A stretch of 64,000 nucleotides of DNA from Candidatus Cloacimonadota bacterium. GTDB lineage: Bacteria; Cloacimonadota; Cloacimonadia; Cloacimonadales; Cloacimonadaceae. The stretch's first letter is position 1. Each line of letters opens with the position of its first letter. Where the stretch lies: contig JAKOXG010000011.1 of assembly GCA_029781115.1 (NCBI GenBank), forward strand, positions 210,203 through 274,202. Reading direction: 5' to 3'. Below, piece by piece: positions 56,001 to 63,898 of the stretch. The notes beneath the pieces were generated by a model. The model ran no database searches. It saw only the letters and a list, made by a program, of their open reading frames with translations, and was not told the origin of the DNA. A program made the translations under genes and the position numbers.

Positions 56001-56423
56001 GAGCCCCAGAAGATGATAATGCGGCCGGGAGTGATATTCTGCCTCAGATATCTACATCAAGATGAGGGCATGGAAAAGCTGAGCCCCTTGCATCCCTATT
56101 TTCTGGTGTATTTGCATGAGAGTGGCGAAGTTCGCTTCCGCAATAGCAACGCAAAGCAAATCTTGGAGCTTTTCCGCATACTCTGCTTGGATAAGAAAGC
56201 GGCAAATGAAGCCCTATATGACATCTTTGAAGAGAAAACCAATCAAGGCCAAGATATGCGCCTCTATAACCGCCTGCTTGCCAATGCCTTGGAAGACATC
56301 AGGGAAACCATAGACTCCAAAGCTAAACAAGATATTCAAACCAAGAGAGATGCAGTAATCCCTATTAAGGTGGATGGATCGGAAAACAAATTTGAGCTGA
56401 TCACCTGGCTGGTGATCCTGTAA
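53079..56423 (+). CDS. PLD-like nuclease fused to SNF2-type helicase
   Basis: 1114 aa. The N-terminal ~190 residues are a phospholipase-D-like nuclease domain: SFVSAYFTIYAYHKL, one HKD-type motif HGKLYHIE (~122-129, the Asp replaced by Glu) and GSSNFTVGGLG (~143). An SF2/SNF2 helicase follows: ADSVGLGKT (~271), DESHN (~365), LSATPVN (~408), a long helical insertion (~500-720), GTDCISEGQNLQ (~800) and RIIQRYGRIDR (~828). The order resembles DISARM-associated SNF2 helicases combined with their PLD partner, here in one chain. Only six bases separate it from the methyltransferase gene. Likely an ATP-driven translocase with nuclease activity. Confidence 0.88.
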   Translation: MAIESGIRDNRTRGKLGDFLSQSIRPDSKLSFVSAYFTIYAYHKLKDKLDSIDSLRFLFGEPTFLKQIDPQRMQSRNYQIQDNALVVPLENRLEQSKYARECSQWIKDKVEIKSMVKPNFLHGKLYHIEQANETENAIMGSSNFTVGGLGMSKNCNMELNLIVSDNRDVKDLKGWFNELWNADKETVRDVKEEVLKYLDQLYANNAPELVYYKTLYHLFEKYLLDQTEIDLSNQKVGFYDSEIWNKLYNFQKDGVKGAINKLEKHGGCIIADSVGLGKTYEALAIIRYYEALNYRVLVLCPKKLGKNWTLYQTVHGNIYNPFQRDRFSYTVLYHTDLGRTSGESRAGGTDLSAFNWGAYDLIVIDESHNLRGNPKERRREDKTVINRTKFLLENVIKAGKRSKVLMLSATPVNTTLKDLRNQIHYITEGRDDALLESTGIGNISDILRTTQRQFVNWVEHSKGMRDKNDLYRKLDSGFFKLLDELTIARSRKHILKFYKEDGLQNFPTRLKPIPIYPEIDSQGRFNSYDKVVEEIEKYNLYLYSPSNYVLDEYKELYREKDPAYQIKFAQKYREKFLIGMMKMNFLKRLESSIHAFRLTLGRTAEKISSLMEKIAAFEAGKDDQDTEIDVDQQVNGIDIEEEDDYDTDMYVGEKLKYKLKHLDLDKWKQDLEKDKEQIETMLQTANKVKPEDDAKLAKLKEVISHKLKNPINPGNRKILVFTAFADTANYLYQQLSGWIKQEHGIDTALVTGSETSKYTLSVKHGDPVDFEAMLTYFAPIAKGRDLNPNMPKHDIDLLIGTDCISEGQNLQDCDYVINYDIHWNPVRIIQRYGRIDRLNSPNEQIQLVNFWPIQDLDKYINLKHRVEARMMIVDITATGDDDVISEEQFLRLETDEMRFRVQQLKRLKDEVLDLEDLDENINLTDFNLDDFRIDLINYLKENQVKLEQTPLGIYAVTASPQHDLWEDNQLFNLSEPQKMIMRPGVIFCLRYLHQDEGMEKLSPLHPYFLVYLHESGEVRFRNSNAKQILELFRILCLDKKAANEALYDIFEEKTNQGQDMRLYNRLLANALEDIRETIDSKAKQDIQTKRDAVIPIKVDGSENKFELITWLVIL

Positions 56424-56429
56424 AGGTAT

Positions 56430-59400
56430 ATGACCATGAACGATAACGTAGAGATTAGACGTCAATTACAACAGGCTGTTGCCGCCTTCGAGGCTAAGCC
56501 CCTATTGGAAGCAGCGGAGAACTTTTGGAATATACTGGGCTACAAATCTGAGAGAAAGTATGAGCAAAGTAGCTACGATTATGAGGACTTCGCCCGCAGT
56601 TTTAGCAGTAACCACAATATCAGGGAGGATAGAGCCCTAAAAGATGATTGGAATCAGATACACATCCTTTTCCAGCTCACGGATCAGGAAATCTCAAATG
56701 CCTTGTCAGCTCAATCTCAATTGTTTATTGAGGGCTTAAACTTTGAAAGCGTACAAGAATCCAACCTAAAGTCATATTTGATGATGGCTATTGAGTTGAC
56801 AGGAGACGGCTATAGTCGAACCAAACTGGCCAACCTCACACGTGAGATCAACAGGTGTTTTTTGAGCCCCGTATTGTTGCTGATCAAGACAGCTTCCAAA
56901 TTGCACCTCTCCGTGATCTTTCGCCGCAGACACAAACGGGATGCTGCCAAAGACGTGCTGGAAAAAGTAACCATCATCAAAGACATAGACATCAAAAACC
57001 CTCACAGAGCCCATATAGACATCCTCTCCATGCTCTCGCTTGAATCTCTGCACCAAGCACATCAGTTTCACAATTTTGATGGCCTCCATAAAGCTTGGCA
57101 GGCAACCCTGGATATCAGTGAGCTTAACAAAAGGTTTTACAAAGAGCTTTCCAATTGGTTTTACTGGGCTCTGGGTCAAGTTAACTTCCCAGATGAAGAG
57201 AAGGAAAATATTGAAGAGCGTAATAGCATAGGCCTGATTCGCCTGCTTACCCGCCTTATCTTTGTGTGGTTTATGAAAGAAAAGTCGCTGGTTCCGGATG
57301 CCTTGTTTGATCTCCAAACTATTCCCGAAATCATTCATTTTGAAGATGCTCAAGGCTCCAGCTATTACAAGGCCATCCTGCAAAACCTTTTCTTTGCCAC
57401 CTTGAACTATGATCCCACGCAAGAGCAAGAAAAGGGCAGACGTTTCAGGGTCAAAAGTGCTGGCTACTACAATAAAGATTTTAGCGTCTTTAATGTCTTT
57501 AGATATGAAGACCTTTTCCGGCACCCGGAAGATGTGATCCAAAGGTATTTTGATGATATTCCCTTCCTCAATGGAGGCATATTTGAGTGTTTGGATAGTG
57601 ATGAGAGGACAGGCAGCAAAACAAGAAAGATCTACAAGGATGGCTTTAGCGACAGAAAAGACAACCCCATCAGGGTGCCGGACCAGCTCTTCTTGTTGGA
57701 TAGAGAAATTGACTGCGATCTGAATGATTATTTCGGAACCAAAAATAAAAGCTACAAGACCAAAGGGCTTTTGGCCATCCTGCACAGCTACAAATTTACC
57801 ATAGCCGAAAACACCCCCATAGAAGAGGAAGTGGCTCTGGATCCGGAGCTGTTGGGCAGAGTTTTTGAAAATCTCTTGGCGGCATATAACCCTGAAACGA
57901 AGATTTCGGCGAGAAACCAAACCGGCTCCTTTTATACACCCAGGGAAATTGTGGACTTCATGGTAAATGAAGCCATCATCAACCACCTGCTCGCCTCTTT
58001 TGAAGGTCTGGATACCGCGCAAAGAGAGGACATGGATATCCGCTTGAGGCTGATGATGAGCTATACTGAAGAAGATGCCATGTTCAGTGAAGATGAAGTG
58101 AATCATCTTATTAGCACCATAGCCAAGACCAAGATTATAGATCCCGCCTGCGGATCTGGTGCTTTCCCCATGGGTCTGCTACTAAAAATGGTGTACATAC
58201 TCCACAAACTGGACCCTGATAACAAGAAATGGAAGGATAGGCAGATAGAAAACATAACTCAAGAATATCAAAAGAGGATAGATACCGCCAAAGATCAGCA
58301 GGAAAAGGATGATCTGCAAGGCAGGCTAAGAGAGGATATTTCACGTGTGGAGCACACCTTCAATGAGTATGAGCTGGATTACAGTCGTAAACTCTTTCTG
58401 ATTGAACGCTGCATCTATGGGGTGGACATCCAAAGTATTGCCATCCAAATATCTCAACTGCGCTTTTTCATCTCTCTCCTGGTGGATCAAGTTCCAGATA
58501 TAGACAAAGAAAACTATGGCATCCAATCACTGCCCAACCTGGAAAACAACTTTGTGGCGGCAGATTCACTGATTCCCATAGATTTGGGAGAGCAAACCGA
58601 GATATTTGGATATGCGGAAATAGAAAAATACTTTGAAGATACCAAGCAATTGCATTCACGTTATTTCAACTTACACAACAGAAAAGAGAAAAATGAGCTA
58701 CGCGAAAGAGAAAAACAATTGCGTAGGGACTTTGCTGAGAGTATTACGAAAATAGGTGTCGAACTTGAAGTAGCACAAAAGATTGCCGCATGGGATCCCT
58801 ACAAAAGAGATGAGTCAGCGGATTTCTTTCACCCTCAGATCATGTTTCAAACAGACAAATTTGATATCGTGATCGCCAATCCCCCCTATATCCGACAGAA
58901 GAACATTGATAACAAAGAGCTGCTGGAAAAGAGCAACTATAAAGTGTATGATGGAACAGCAGACCTTTATACCTACTTCTATGAATTGGGACTAAAGCTG
59001 CTTAAAGACATGGGAACGCTAAGCTTTATCACCTCCAACAAATGGCTGCGCGCAGGTTATGGTGAAAAGCTGCGTAAGCTTTTAGCTCAGGATACCACAT
59101 TGAGACTTTTGGTCGATTTCAGGGGCTATCAGGTATTTGAAGCTACTGTAGACACCAATGTAATCATCTTGCAAAAGCAAAAGCCAGCCAACGATCATCA
59201 GCTCAGCTATCTCAATATCCCGGAAGGATATAAAGACGAAAACTTGGACGATTATGTACAAAAAAACTCGCGTAGATTTGAGCAAAATAAACTGAGCCAA
59301 GCTAGCTGGATATTGGATGATATACCTATCTTGAACTTAAAACATAAGCTTGATGAGGTAGGGAGGCCTTTGATAGAATGCAAAATTACCTTAAATCGTG

Positions 59401-60194
59401 GGATTATAACTGGCTATAACCCAGCCTTTATTATCAACACGAGTATAAAAGAAAGGCTCTGTACTGAAGATCCAAAGTCTATAGAGCTCATAAAACCAGT
59501 GTTGAGAGGAAGGAATATTGGGAAATATTCAATTCGTTGGGGCAATGAATGGCTAATAAAAATCGAATCAGGATGGACTGAATCTCAGAATCAGCCAGAC
59601 AAGGATCCCTATGAAGTCTTTTACTCATCATATCCTGCTGTTGCTGCATTTTTGCTTTCTGAAGGGAATAAAGTCTTAACTGGAGAGGTTAAGTCAAAAG
59701 GAAAGGGCCTTTTTGACAGGGACGATCAGGGTGATTATTGGTGGGAATTGAGAGATTGCACTTATTATGGGGATTTTGAGTTGCCTAAGATTGTGTATCC
59801 TGTTATCAAGGGAGCATCCAGTTTTTCATATGATGATCAAGGATTCTATACGAACGATAAAGCCTTTATAATAACTGGTGAAGACCTCATTCCTCTTCTC
59901 GGTATCTTAAACTCACGTGTCCTAGATTGGTATTTCCGTTTGATTAACTCTTCATTGGGCGATAAGGGGCAGGAGTTTAGAAAGATATATGTGAAGACAG
60001 TACCTATCCCTTCTTTGAATCAATATCCTGCCCTAAAGGCTGTCCTCACAGAGAAGGTGCAGAGCATTATCAATATGAATGATGAGCAGCGCGCTTCAGA
60101 TGTTTATGAGATGACTTTAGCTGAGATAGACCAGATTGTCTATCAGCTCTATGAGCTCACACCGGATGAGATAGCTTTGGTGGAAGGGAACTGA
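56430..60194 (+). CDS. Eco57I/PglX-like adenine-specific DNA methyltransferase with TaqI-like specificity domain
   Basis: 1254 aa. Class-I N6-adenine MTase motifs: motif I DPACGSGAFPMG (~571) and motif IV ANPPYIRQ (~816). The N-terminal ~480 residues (ELSNWFYWALG, LLTRLIFVWFMKEKSLVP, TGSFYTPREIVDFMV before motif I) match large Eco57I-type enzymes. The C-terminus (GILNSRVLDWYFRLI ... KIYVKTVPIPS) is a TaqI-like target-recognition domain. No PD-(D/E)XK motif was found in its N-terminus, so cleavage would have to come from the PLD-helicase partner. Two in-frame starts, 56430 and 56436, are possible; the second has better spacing from AAAGG. Confidence 0.9.
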   Translation: MTMNDNVEIRRQLQQAVAAFEAKPLLEAAENFWNILGYKSERKYEQSSYDYEDFARSFSSNHNIREDRALKDDWNQIHILFQLTDQEISNALSAQSQLFIEGLNFESVQESNLKSYLMMAIELTGDGYSRTKLANLTREINRCFLSPVLLLIKTASKLHLSVIFRRRHKRDAAKDVLEKVTIIKDIDIKNPHRAHIDILSMLSLESLHQAHQFHNFDGLHKAWQATLDISELNKRFYKELSNWFYWALGQVNFPDEEKENIEERNSIGLIRLLTRLIFVWFMKEKSLVPDALFDLQTIPEIIHFEDAQGSSYYKAILQNLFFATLNYDPTQEQEKGRRFRVKSAGYYNKDFSVFNVFRYEDLFRHPEDVIQRYFDDIPFLNGGIFECLDSDERTGSKTRKIYKDGFSDRKDNPIRVPDQLFLLDREIDCDLNDYFGTKNKSYKTKGLLAILHSYKFTIAENTPIEEEVALDPELLGRVFENLLAAYNPETKISARNQTGSFYTPREIVDFMVNEAIINHLLASFEGLDTAQREDMDIRLRLMMSYTEEDAMFSEDEVNHLISTIAKTKIIDPACGSGAFPMGLLLKMVYILHKLDPDNKKWKDRQIENITQEYQKRIDTAKDQQEKDDLQGRLREDISRVEHTFNEYELDYSRKLFLIERCIYGVDIQSIAIQISQLRFFISLLVDQVPDIDKENYGIQSLPNLENNFVAADSLIPIDLGEQTEIFGYAEIEKYFEDTKQLHSRYFNLHNRKEKNELREREKQLRRDFAESITKIGVELEVAQKIAAWDPYKRDESADFFHPQIMFQTDKFDIVIANPPYIRQKNIDNKELLEKSNYKVYDGTADLYTYFYELGLKLLKDMGTLSFITSNKWLRAGYGEKLRKLLAQDTTLRLLVDFRGYQVFEATVDTNVIILQKQKPANDHQLSYLNIPEGYKDENLDDYVQKNSRRFEQNKLSQASWILDDIPILNLKHKLDEVGRPLIECKITLNRGIITGYNPAFIINTSIKERLCTEDPKSIELIKPVLRGRNIGKYSIRWGNEWLIKIESGWTESQNQPDKDPYEVFYSSYPAVAAFLLSEGNKVLTGEVKSKGKGLFDRDDQGDYWWELRDCTYYGDFELPKIVYPVIKGASSFSYDDQGFYTNDKAFIITGEDLIPLLGILNSRVLDWYFRLINSSLGDKGQEFRKIYVKTVPIPSLNQYPALKAVLTEKVQSIINMNDEQRASDVYEMTLAEIDQIVYQLYELTPDEIALVEGN

Positions 60195-60207
60195 TGATTT
60201 GCAAGCG

Positions 60208-60268
60208 TCAGCAATTGATAAGTCCCGCAGGTTCTTTCCTGTGAGGAAAAAGATAATGGAGGTATCCA
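60208..60268 (+). promoter_or_regulatory. Duplicated leader module with hairpin, copy 1
   Basis: TTGATA - 17 nt - CCTGTG with a nine-bp stem (TCCCGCAGG / CCTGTGAGGA, one bulge) and GGAGG six bases before ATG 60269. More than 75% identical by eye to 61579-61634. Confidence 0.6.
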
Positions 60269-60709
60269 ATGGATAGAAAGGATTTAGAAATTCATGAATC
60301 ACCGGCAGTCATAAAGCACTTGGAGTTCTTGCAGGACCTCATCTCCAGGATGGCAGCAAACAGTGCCACCTGTAAGAAGTGGACATTAACCATTGTAACA
60401 GGTGTCATAGCATTTCATTACGCAAACGGTTTGCCAATAGTTTTTAGCATAATTCCTGTTGTTTTTTTCTTCATCTTTGATTCGTTATATCTTGGGTTAG
60501 AAAGGCGTTTTAGGGACCTTTATTTGGACTTTGTTAGAAAACTTAAGAACGGTGAGTTGCAAAAAGAAGATGTCTACAATCTCAAATCAGGTTTCAATTC
60601 CGACTTTTATTATCAGTGTCTTTGTTATGGAGCAAGATCATATTTAAATTTGGGCTTTTATGTTACTATGTTAATGTATACTATTGTTTTCTGTATAGCA
60701 CTGTGGTAA
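60269..60709 (+). CDS. Two-TM membrane protein, effector-like
   Basis: 146 aa. A helical start (VIKHLEFLQDLISRMAANSATCKKW) leads into two closely spaced hydrophobic segments (~43-56 and 58-76), then LGLERRFRDLYLDFVRKL, a cytoplasmic helix, and a third hydrophobic stretch at the C-terminus (~125-145). The 'MAANSxxxKxW ... LERxFRxLY' pattern recurs in hypothetical proteins that sit beside TIR-like genes and recalls SLATT-type two-TM effectors, but I cannot prove the family. GGAGG precedes the ATG. A membrane-perturbing role is only an inference. Confidence 0.7.
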   Translation: MDRKDLEIHESPAVIKHLEFLQDLISRMAANSATCKKWTLTIVTGVIAFHYANGLPIVFSIIPVVFFFIFDSLYLGLERRFRDLYLDFVRKLKNGELQKEDVYNLKSGFNSDFYYQCLCYGARSYLNLGFYVTMLMYTIVFCIALW

Positions 60710-60804
60710 TGACAGGGACGACTGAATGAGGATGCAAGTTTTTACGGTGCTCACCATGTAATAGGTGTCGTGAGAATACTACAAAATTAAGATAGGCGGT
60801 AAAG

Positions 60805-61563
60805 ATGTATAGAGGATATCAATACGAAGCAACAAAAGTAGACGATGAGCTTATCAGATTAGCCAAAAATTCGTATGATAGGCATAAGGGAATCGTAAAA
60901 GAATCGCTAAGAGGCTACCTTCAAGAGAACGGAGCACTAAGTGGCACAAAGATGATGGATGATTGGTTTCCGAAGGTTGAGTGTGAGGTTTTCATATCTC
61001 ACTCTCATGCTGATTTAAACAAGACGCTGACATTCGCGGGATGGCTCTATAAACATTTTGGGATAACATCATTTGTAGACTCTTGCGTTTGGGGAAATGC
61101 GTACGATTTGCAAGTAGTGGTTGATAAAGAGTATTGTTACAATGAAAGAAACAACACATTTGACTATAGAAGCGTAATGTCCACTACAAGCCACATCCAT
61201 ATGATGCTTGCGAGCTCTTTGACCATGATGATTGATAAAGCAGAGTGCATATTCTTTATAAACACCCCAAACTCTCTATCTGTGAATGATACGATTAGCA
61301 AGACTTTATCACCCTGGATCTATCATGAGCTCACAATCTGTAAGTATATCTACAAAAGGGCTCCGGGAACCGATAGAGGGACTTGGAAAATAATAATGAA
61401 ATCAGCCCCAGATATCGAATACGAGGTTGATTTATCTCCGTTTCCCACAGTAAAGGAGGCAGATTTAGAAAGATGGGTCAACTTGTGTGACTCACGCGAG
61501 TTAAAAGGATTGGATGCTTTGGATATATGGTATCAATTGTACCCCGAGAGAAAACACGAGTGA
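60805..61563 (+). CDS. TIR-like domain protein
   Basis: 252 aa. Residues ~58-190 form a TIR-like fold: EVFISHSHADL (first strand and loop), FGITSFVDSCVWGNAYDL (second strand), a central insertion, ECIFFINTPNS and the SPWIYHELTICKYIY helix, which carries the Glu where NAD-cleaving TIR domains have the catalytic residue. The ~57-residue N-terminal helix may be a sensing or oligomerisation region. TIR proteins in defence loci hydrolyse NAD or make cyclic-ADPR signals. It follows the two-TM gene by 95 nt. No Thoeris ThsA-type partner is visible. Confidence 0.75.
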   Translation: MYRGYQYEATKVDDELIRLAKNSYDRHKGIVKESLRGYLQENGALSGTKMMDDWFPKVECEVFISHSHADLNKTLTFAGWLYKHFGITSFVDSCVWGNAYDLQVVVDKEYCYNERNNTFDYRSVMSTTSHIHMMLASSLTMMIDKAECIFFINTPNSLSVNDTISKTLSPWIYHELTICKYIYKRAPGTDRGTWKIIMKSAPDIEYEVDLSPFPTVKEADLERWVNLCDSRELKGLDALDIWYQLYPERKHE

Positions 61564-61578
61564 GATGATTGCATGGCC

Positions 61579-61634
61579 ATTGACAAAGTCCCACAGCGTC
61601 TTTCCCTGCGGGAAAAAGCAAAAGGAGGTACCCG
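61579..61634 (+). promoter_or_regulatory. Duplicated leader module with hairpin, copy 2
   Basis: TTGACA (61580-61585), 17 nt, TCCCTG; stem TCCCACAG / CTGCGGGA (61589-61596 and 61606-61613, one mismatch); AAAGGAGG seven bases before ATG 61635. Homologous to the leader of the two-TM gene. Confidence 0.6.
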
Positions 61635-62378
61635 ATGTGTAAATTCAATCTTCAAGAAATGAGGATAAACGACATCAATGACCTGTGTCGTCAGTACAGC
61701 GACATCAAGAAACTGTTATCCTCACAGGGTGATCTCACGAACGAGCAGCGTGAGTGGAAAAACCTTATTGATATCATTAGAAGGTCATTACTAGTGGAGG
61801 AGACTAAGGGATTATTTGACTTCCCCTTTACCATATTCAAACAAGAAAGCCCTGACTTTAAGATAGAGTTCCTCAATGAGGGATCCCCTCTTTTGATAGA
61901 GATCGTAAGAGCCATAACACCGATAGAGGCAGGTGTATTACACCATTTTCGTGAAAGTGCTGAGGACTGTATAATAGATTTGGGCCCGGGATTGTTTTCC
62001 TTGGATGAGCCAGCAAAAGGTGAATGGAAAAGGTATATTAAAAAGCCAGGTGAGAAACTCAATGAACCCCCAGTATTTGGAGATGGTTACGTAGTTGCCT
62101 GGTTGAATGTAGTAATCAAAGCTATCGACAACAAAAAAAAGATGGAATACGCCAATAGAACAGATTTGCTCATAATAGATGATCAATCAGTTCCGCTTGC
62201 CACTGGACAAAACCTTGTAAAACGCTTCATAATGATGAAGCAAGCCATTGATCTGGAGCCAGATCTCTTTAACTTTGCCGCATTCCCCAACATCTTTACT
62301 AATTCTCGGTCGAGTCTTGGTATCATCAGACTGGATGGCAATTGGATATGTGAGACGAAGTTGATAGATAAACGCTGA
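61635..62378 (+). CDS. Putative PD-(D/E)XK-type nuclease of the island
   Basis: 247 aa of unknown family. SPDFKIEFLNEGSPLLIEIV at ~74-93 fits the PD-(D/E)XK core: PD-F, a strand, a turn, then an IE-I strand; the usual (D/E)xK Lys is replaced or displaced (IEIVRA). A second strand pair, RTDLLIIDD, sits near ~177. The N-terminal ~60 residues are a charged helix. The protein could be a restriction-type nuclease or an inactive relative. It has its own leader, a copy of the one before the two-TM gene, and a strong terminator follows. Confidence 0.55.
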   Translation: MCKFNLQEMRINDINDLCRQYSDIKKLLSSQGDLTNEQREWKNLIDIIRRSLLVEETKGLFDFPFTIFKQESPDFKIEFLNEGSPLLIEIVRAITPIEAGVLHHFRESAEDCIIDLGPGLFSLDEPAKGEWKRYIKKPGEKLNEPPVFGDGYVVAWLNVVIKAIDNKKKMEYANRTDLLIIDDQSVPLATGQNLVKRFIMMKQAIDLEPDLFNFAAFPNIFTNSRSSLGIIRLDGNWICETKLIDKR

Positions 62379-62439
62379 GCTAAAATGACTCAATCCGATT
62401 TAATCATGTAAGTACTGTTAGTTTTCGATGATCGAAAGT

Positions 62440-62466
62440 AGCCAGCCCGTGAAGGGCTGGCTGTTT
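62440..62466. terminator. Hairpin terminator at the end of the island
   Basis: Perfect nine-bp stem AGCCAGCCC / GGGCTGGCT (62440-62448, 62454-62462), loop GTGAA, then GTTTGAGG. It may serve the plus-strand island and the convergent minus-strand gene. Confidence 0.7.
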
Positions 62467-62481
62467 GAGGTAGTGGTCGCT

Positions 62482-63342
62482 TCAGCGAGCGACCGTACAG
62501 GTCCAGCAGAAGTAGGGTGAGGCTTTCAGGTGTTGGGCGACGTAGGCATCCAGCTGGGGGTCGTGTTTCCGCAGGAGTTTGCGCACGCGGTTGATATTGG
62601 CACAAAGAGCCTGGTAGGGGCGGCGGCTGACACCATTGAAGCTGCGCAATTGGCCATTGGCGCGGCTGCATTCCAAAAGGTATTTTCGGAGTTGATCAAG
62701 TTCTGCATCCAGTTCAGCACAATCCGGTTGGCGGTTTTGCAGCTTCGCCTTTTGGGTATGGATCTCGTCCATACGTTTCTTGATCGCATCGAGGGTTTTC
62801 TCGTCGGTCATGGGGATGGAGCTTTCCTGCAGGGTATCCCTGTCTTCGGGTGGCCGGAGCATGAGATCGTGGGGGATGTATCTTTCATAGGCGATGGTGC
62901 CCGAAAGGATCTGGATGAGGGTGAGCGCGGTAAATTCTTCATCCGGGTGTTGGATGAGGAAGCGCAGGGCGCGGGCGCCTTCAAGGTGGAAGTGGTTTAA
63001 TAGAAAAGAATCGAGAGAGGGCAGCTTTGTCGGCTCGAGGGAGAGAGTGAGAGAGGGAGAGAGGGAGAGCGGGGCAGCTTCGCTGCTGCAAACTTCGCAG
63101 GTTTCTTGTTTTTTCTTCTTCCACGAATGCACACGAATATTCACGAATGGAGAGGCTGCGCTGGTTTCTGGGATGGATGTGTTTGTTTCGTTGAGCGAGA
63201 CTGTGTGAAGCAGCGGCGGTTCAGCGACCGCCCGTACGGTGCCGGCTGTGCCGTCCGGTTGTGAGTTGTGAGGATTCAGGTGGGGGAGGCGATCAGCGAT
63301 CTGTTGCAATTGGGCGGCCAAGTCTTTGTGGTTGTGTTTCAT
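62482..63342 (-). CDS. Unknown protein carrying an in-frame repeat insertion
   Basis: 286 aa. Residues 1-28 (MKHNHKDLAAQLQQIADRL..) and ~105-280 look like ordinary protein; residues ~29-104 are encoded by repeat-mosaic DNA (including VRAVAEPPLLHTVSLNE, NIRVHSWKKKK and a SLSPSLTLSLEP tract). The last codons (TVAR, stop) are also repeat-derived. The C-terminal part, a winged-helix-like ARALRFLIQHPDEEFTALTL, a coiled coil and RRPYQALCANINRVRKLLRKHDPQL, resembles helical tails appended to some ATPase regulators. An inverted repeat CCAATA/TATTGG (63354-63371) overlaps its Shine-Dalgarno region (GGAG). It could be a decaying gene. Confidence 0.65.
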   Translation of the reverse strand: MKHNHKDLAAQLQQIADRLPHLNPHNSQPDGTAGTVRAVAEPPLLHTVSLNETNTSIPETSAASPFVNIRVHSWKKKKQETCEVCSSEAAPLSLSPSLTLSLEPTKLPSLDSFLLNHFHLEGARALRFLIQHPDEEFTALTLIQILSGTIAYERYIPHDLMLRPPEDRDTLQESSIPMTDEKTLDAIKKRMDEIHTQKAKLQNRQPDCAELDAELDQLRKYLLECSRANGQLRSFNGVSRRPYQALCANINRVRKLLRKHDPQLDAYVAQHLKASPYFCWTCTVAR

Positions 63343-63841
63343 TTTGATTTACTCCAATATTGATGTATTGGAAGCCTCAGGAAAACGGGTAATTAAGCTT
63401 TGTGATAGTTAATTAACTGAAATCCTGCAGCTCCCGGGAGCCAAACTATTGGGAGGCTTGATATTGTCAATAACTATTTTGGTTGTGTTGCTGAATTTAA
63501 TCGCAAGATAGGGCTATCATGCTGATACTGTTGGTTATATGGAATCCGTGTTTTATTGTAGTTGTCATCATTTGAGGACACATTAGTGTGATAAGTGAGG
63601 ATGATTTTAGCGGCTACGCCGTCCAGTTGTCAGTCGTAAGTCGTCAGTAGTCAGTCGCTGACGCAGGTGGCGAAGATGCGAATGCTTTTGGCTGGGATCT
63701 ATATGGTTCTGAAAGAGAGCTGCAAGCTGCGCTTGCATGCGGCGCTACAGCGAGCGCCGGCTACCGTCGGTATCGCCAGATTTTTGTCAGACCGGCCGAT
63801 AAAGCTCTCATATATAAAAATGAAAGTTTAAAATATTGTGC
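63343..63841. other. Gene-free spacer with a repeat block
   Basis: 63343-63600 is mostly unique and AT-rich with no supported frame. 63608-63785 is mosaic: CGGCTACGCCGTCCAGTTGT, GATGCGAATGCTTTTGGCTG, GCAAGCTGCGCTTGCATGCG and AGCGAGCGCCGGCTACCGTC. No heptamer array is present in this one. Confidence 0.7.
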
Positions 63842-63870
63842 TTGACAGGAAATGCCTGTTGGTTAATCTG
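63842..63870 (+). promoter_or_regulatory. Promoter block shared with the sigma-like genes
   Basis: TTGACA (63842-63847), 17 nt, AATCTG (63865-63870). The preceding 15 nt match 13900-13914 exactly and the following bases match the 21771 block with one mismatch. Confidence 0.5.
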
Positions 63871-63898
63871 CCAAAATCAAAGCAAGATGAGGTAAGGG

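Noticed and set aside
56772..58106. 444-codon minus-strand open frame
   Set aside because: Antisense to the methyltransferase gene, which has complete motifs.
53079..60194. Complete DISARM or Mokosh system
   Set aside because: No DrmA (DUF1998 helicase) or DrmB was found, and the helicase is SNF2-like, not the COG1112-type RNA helicase of Mokosh.
60805..61563. Thoeris system
   Set aside because: A TIR-like gene is present, but no SIR2-SLOG or other ThsA-type effector adjoins it.
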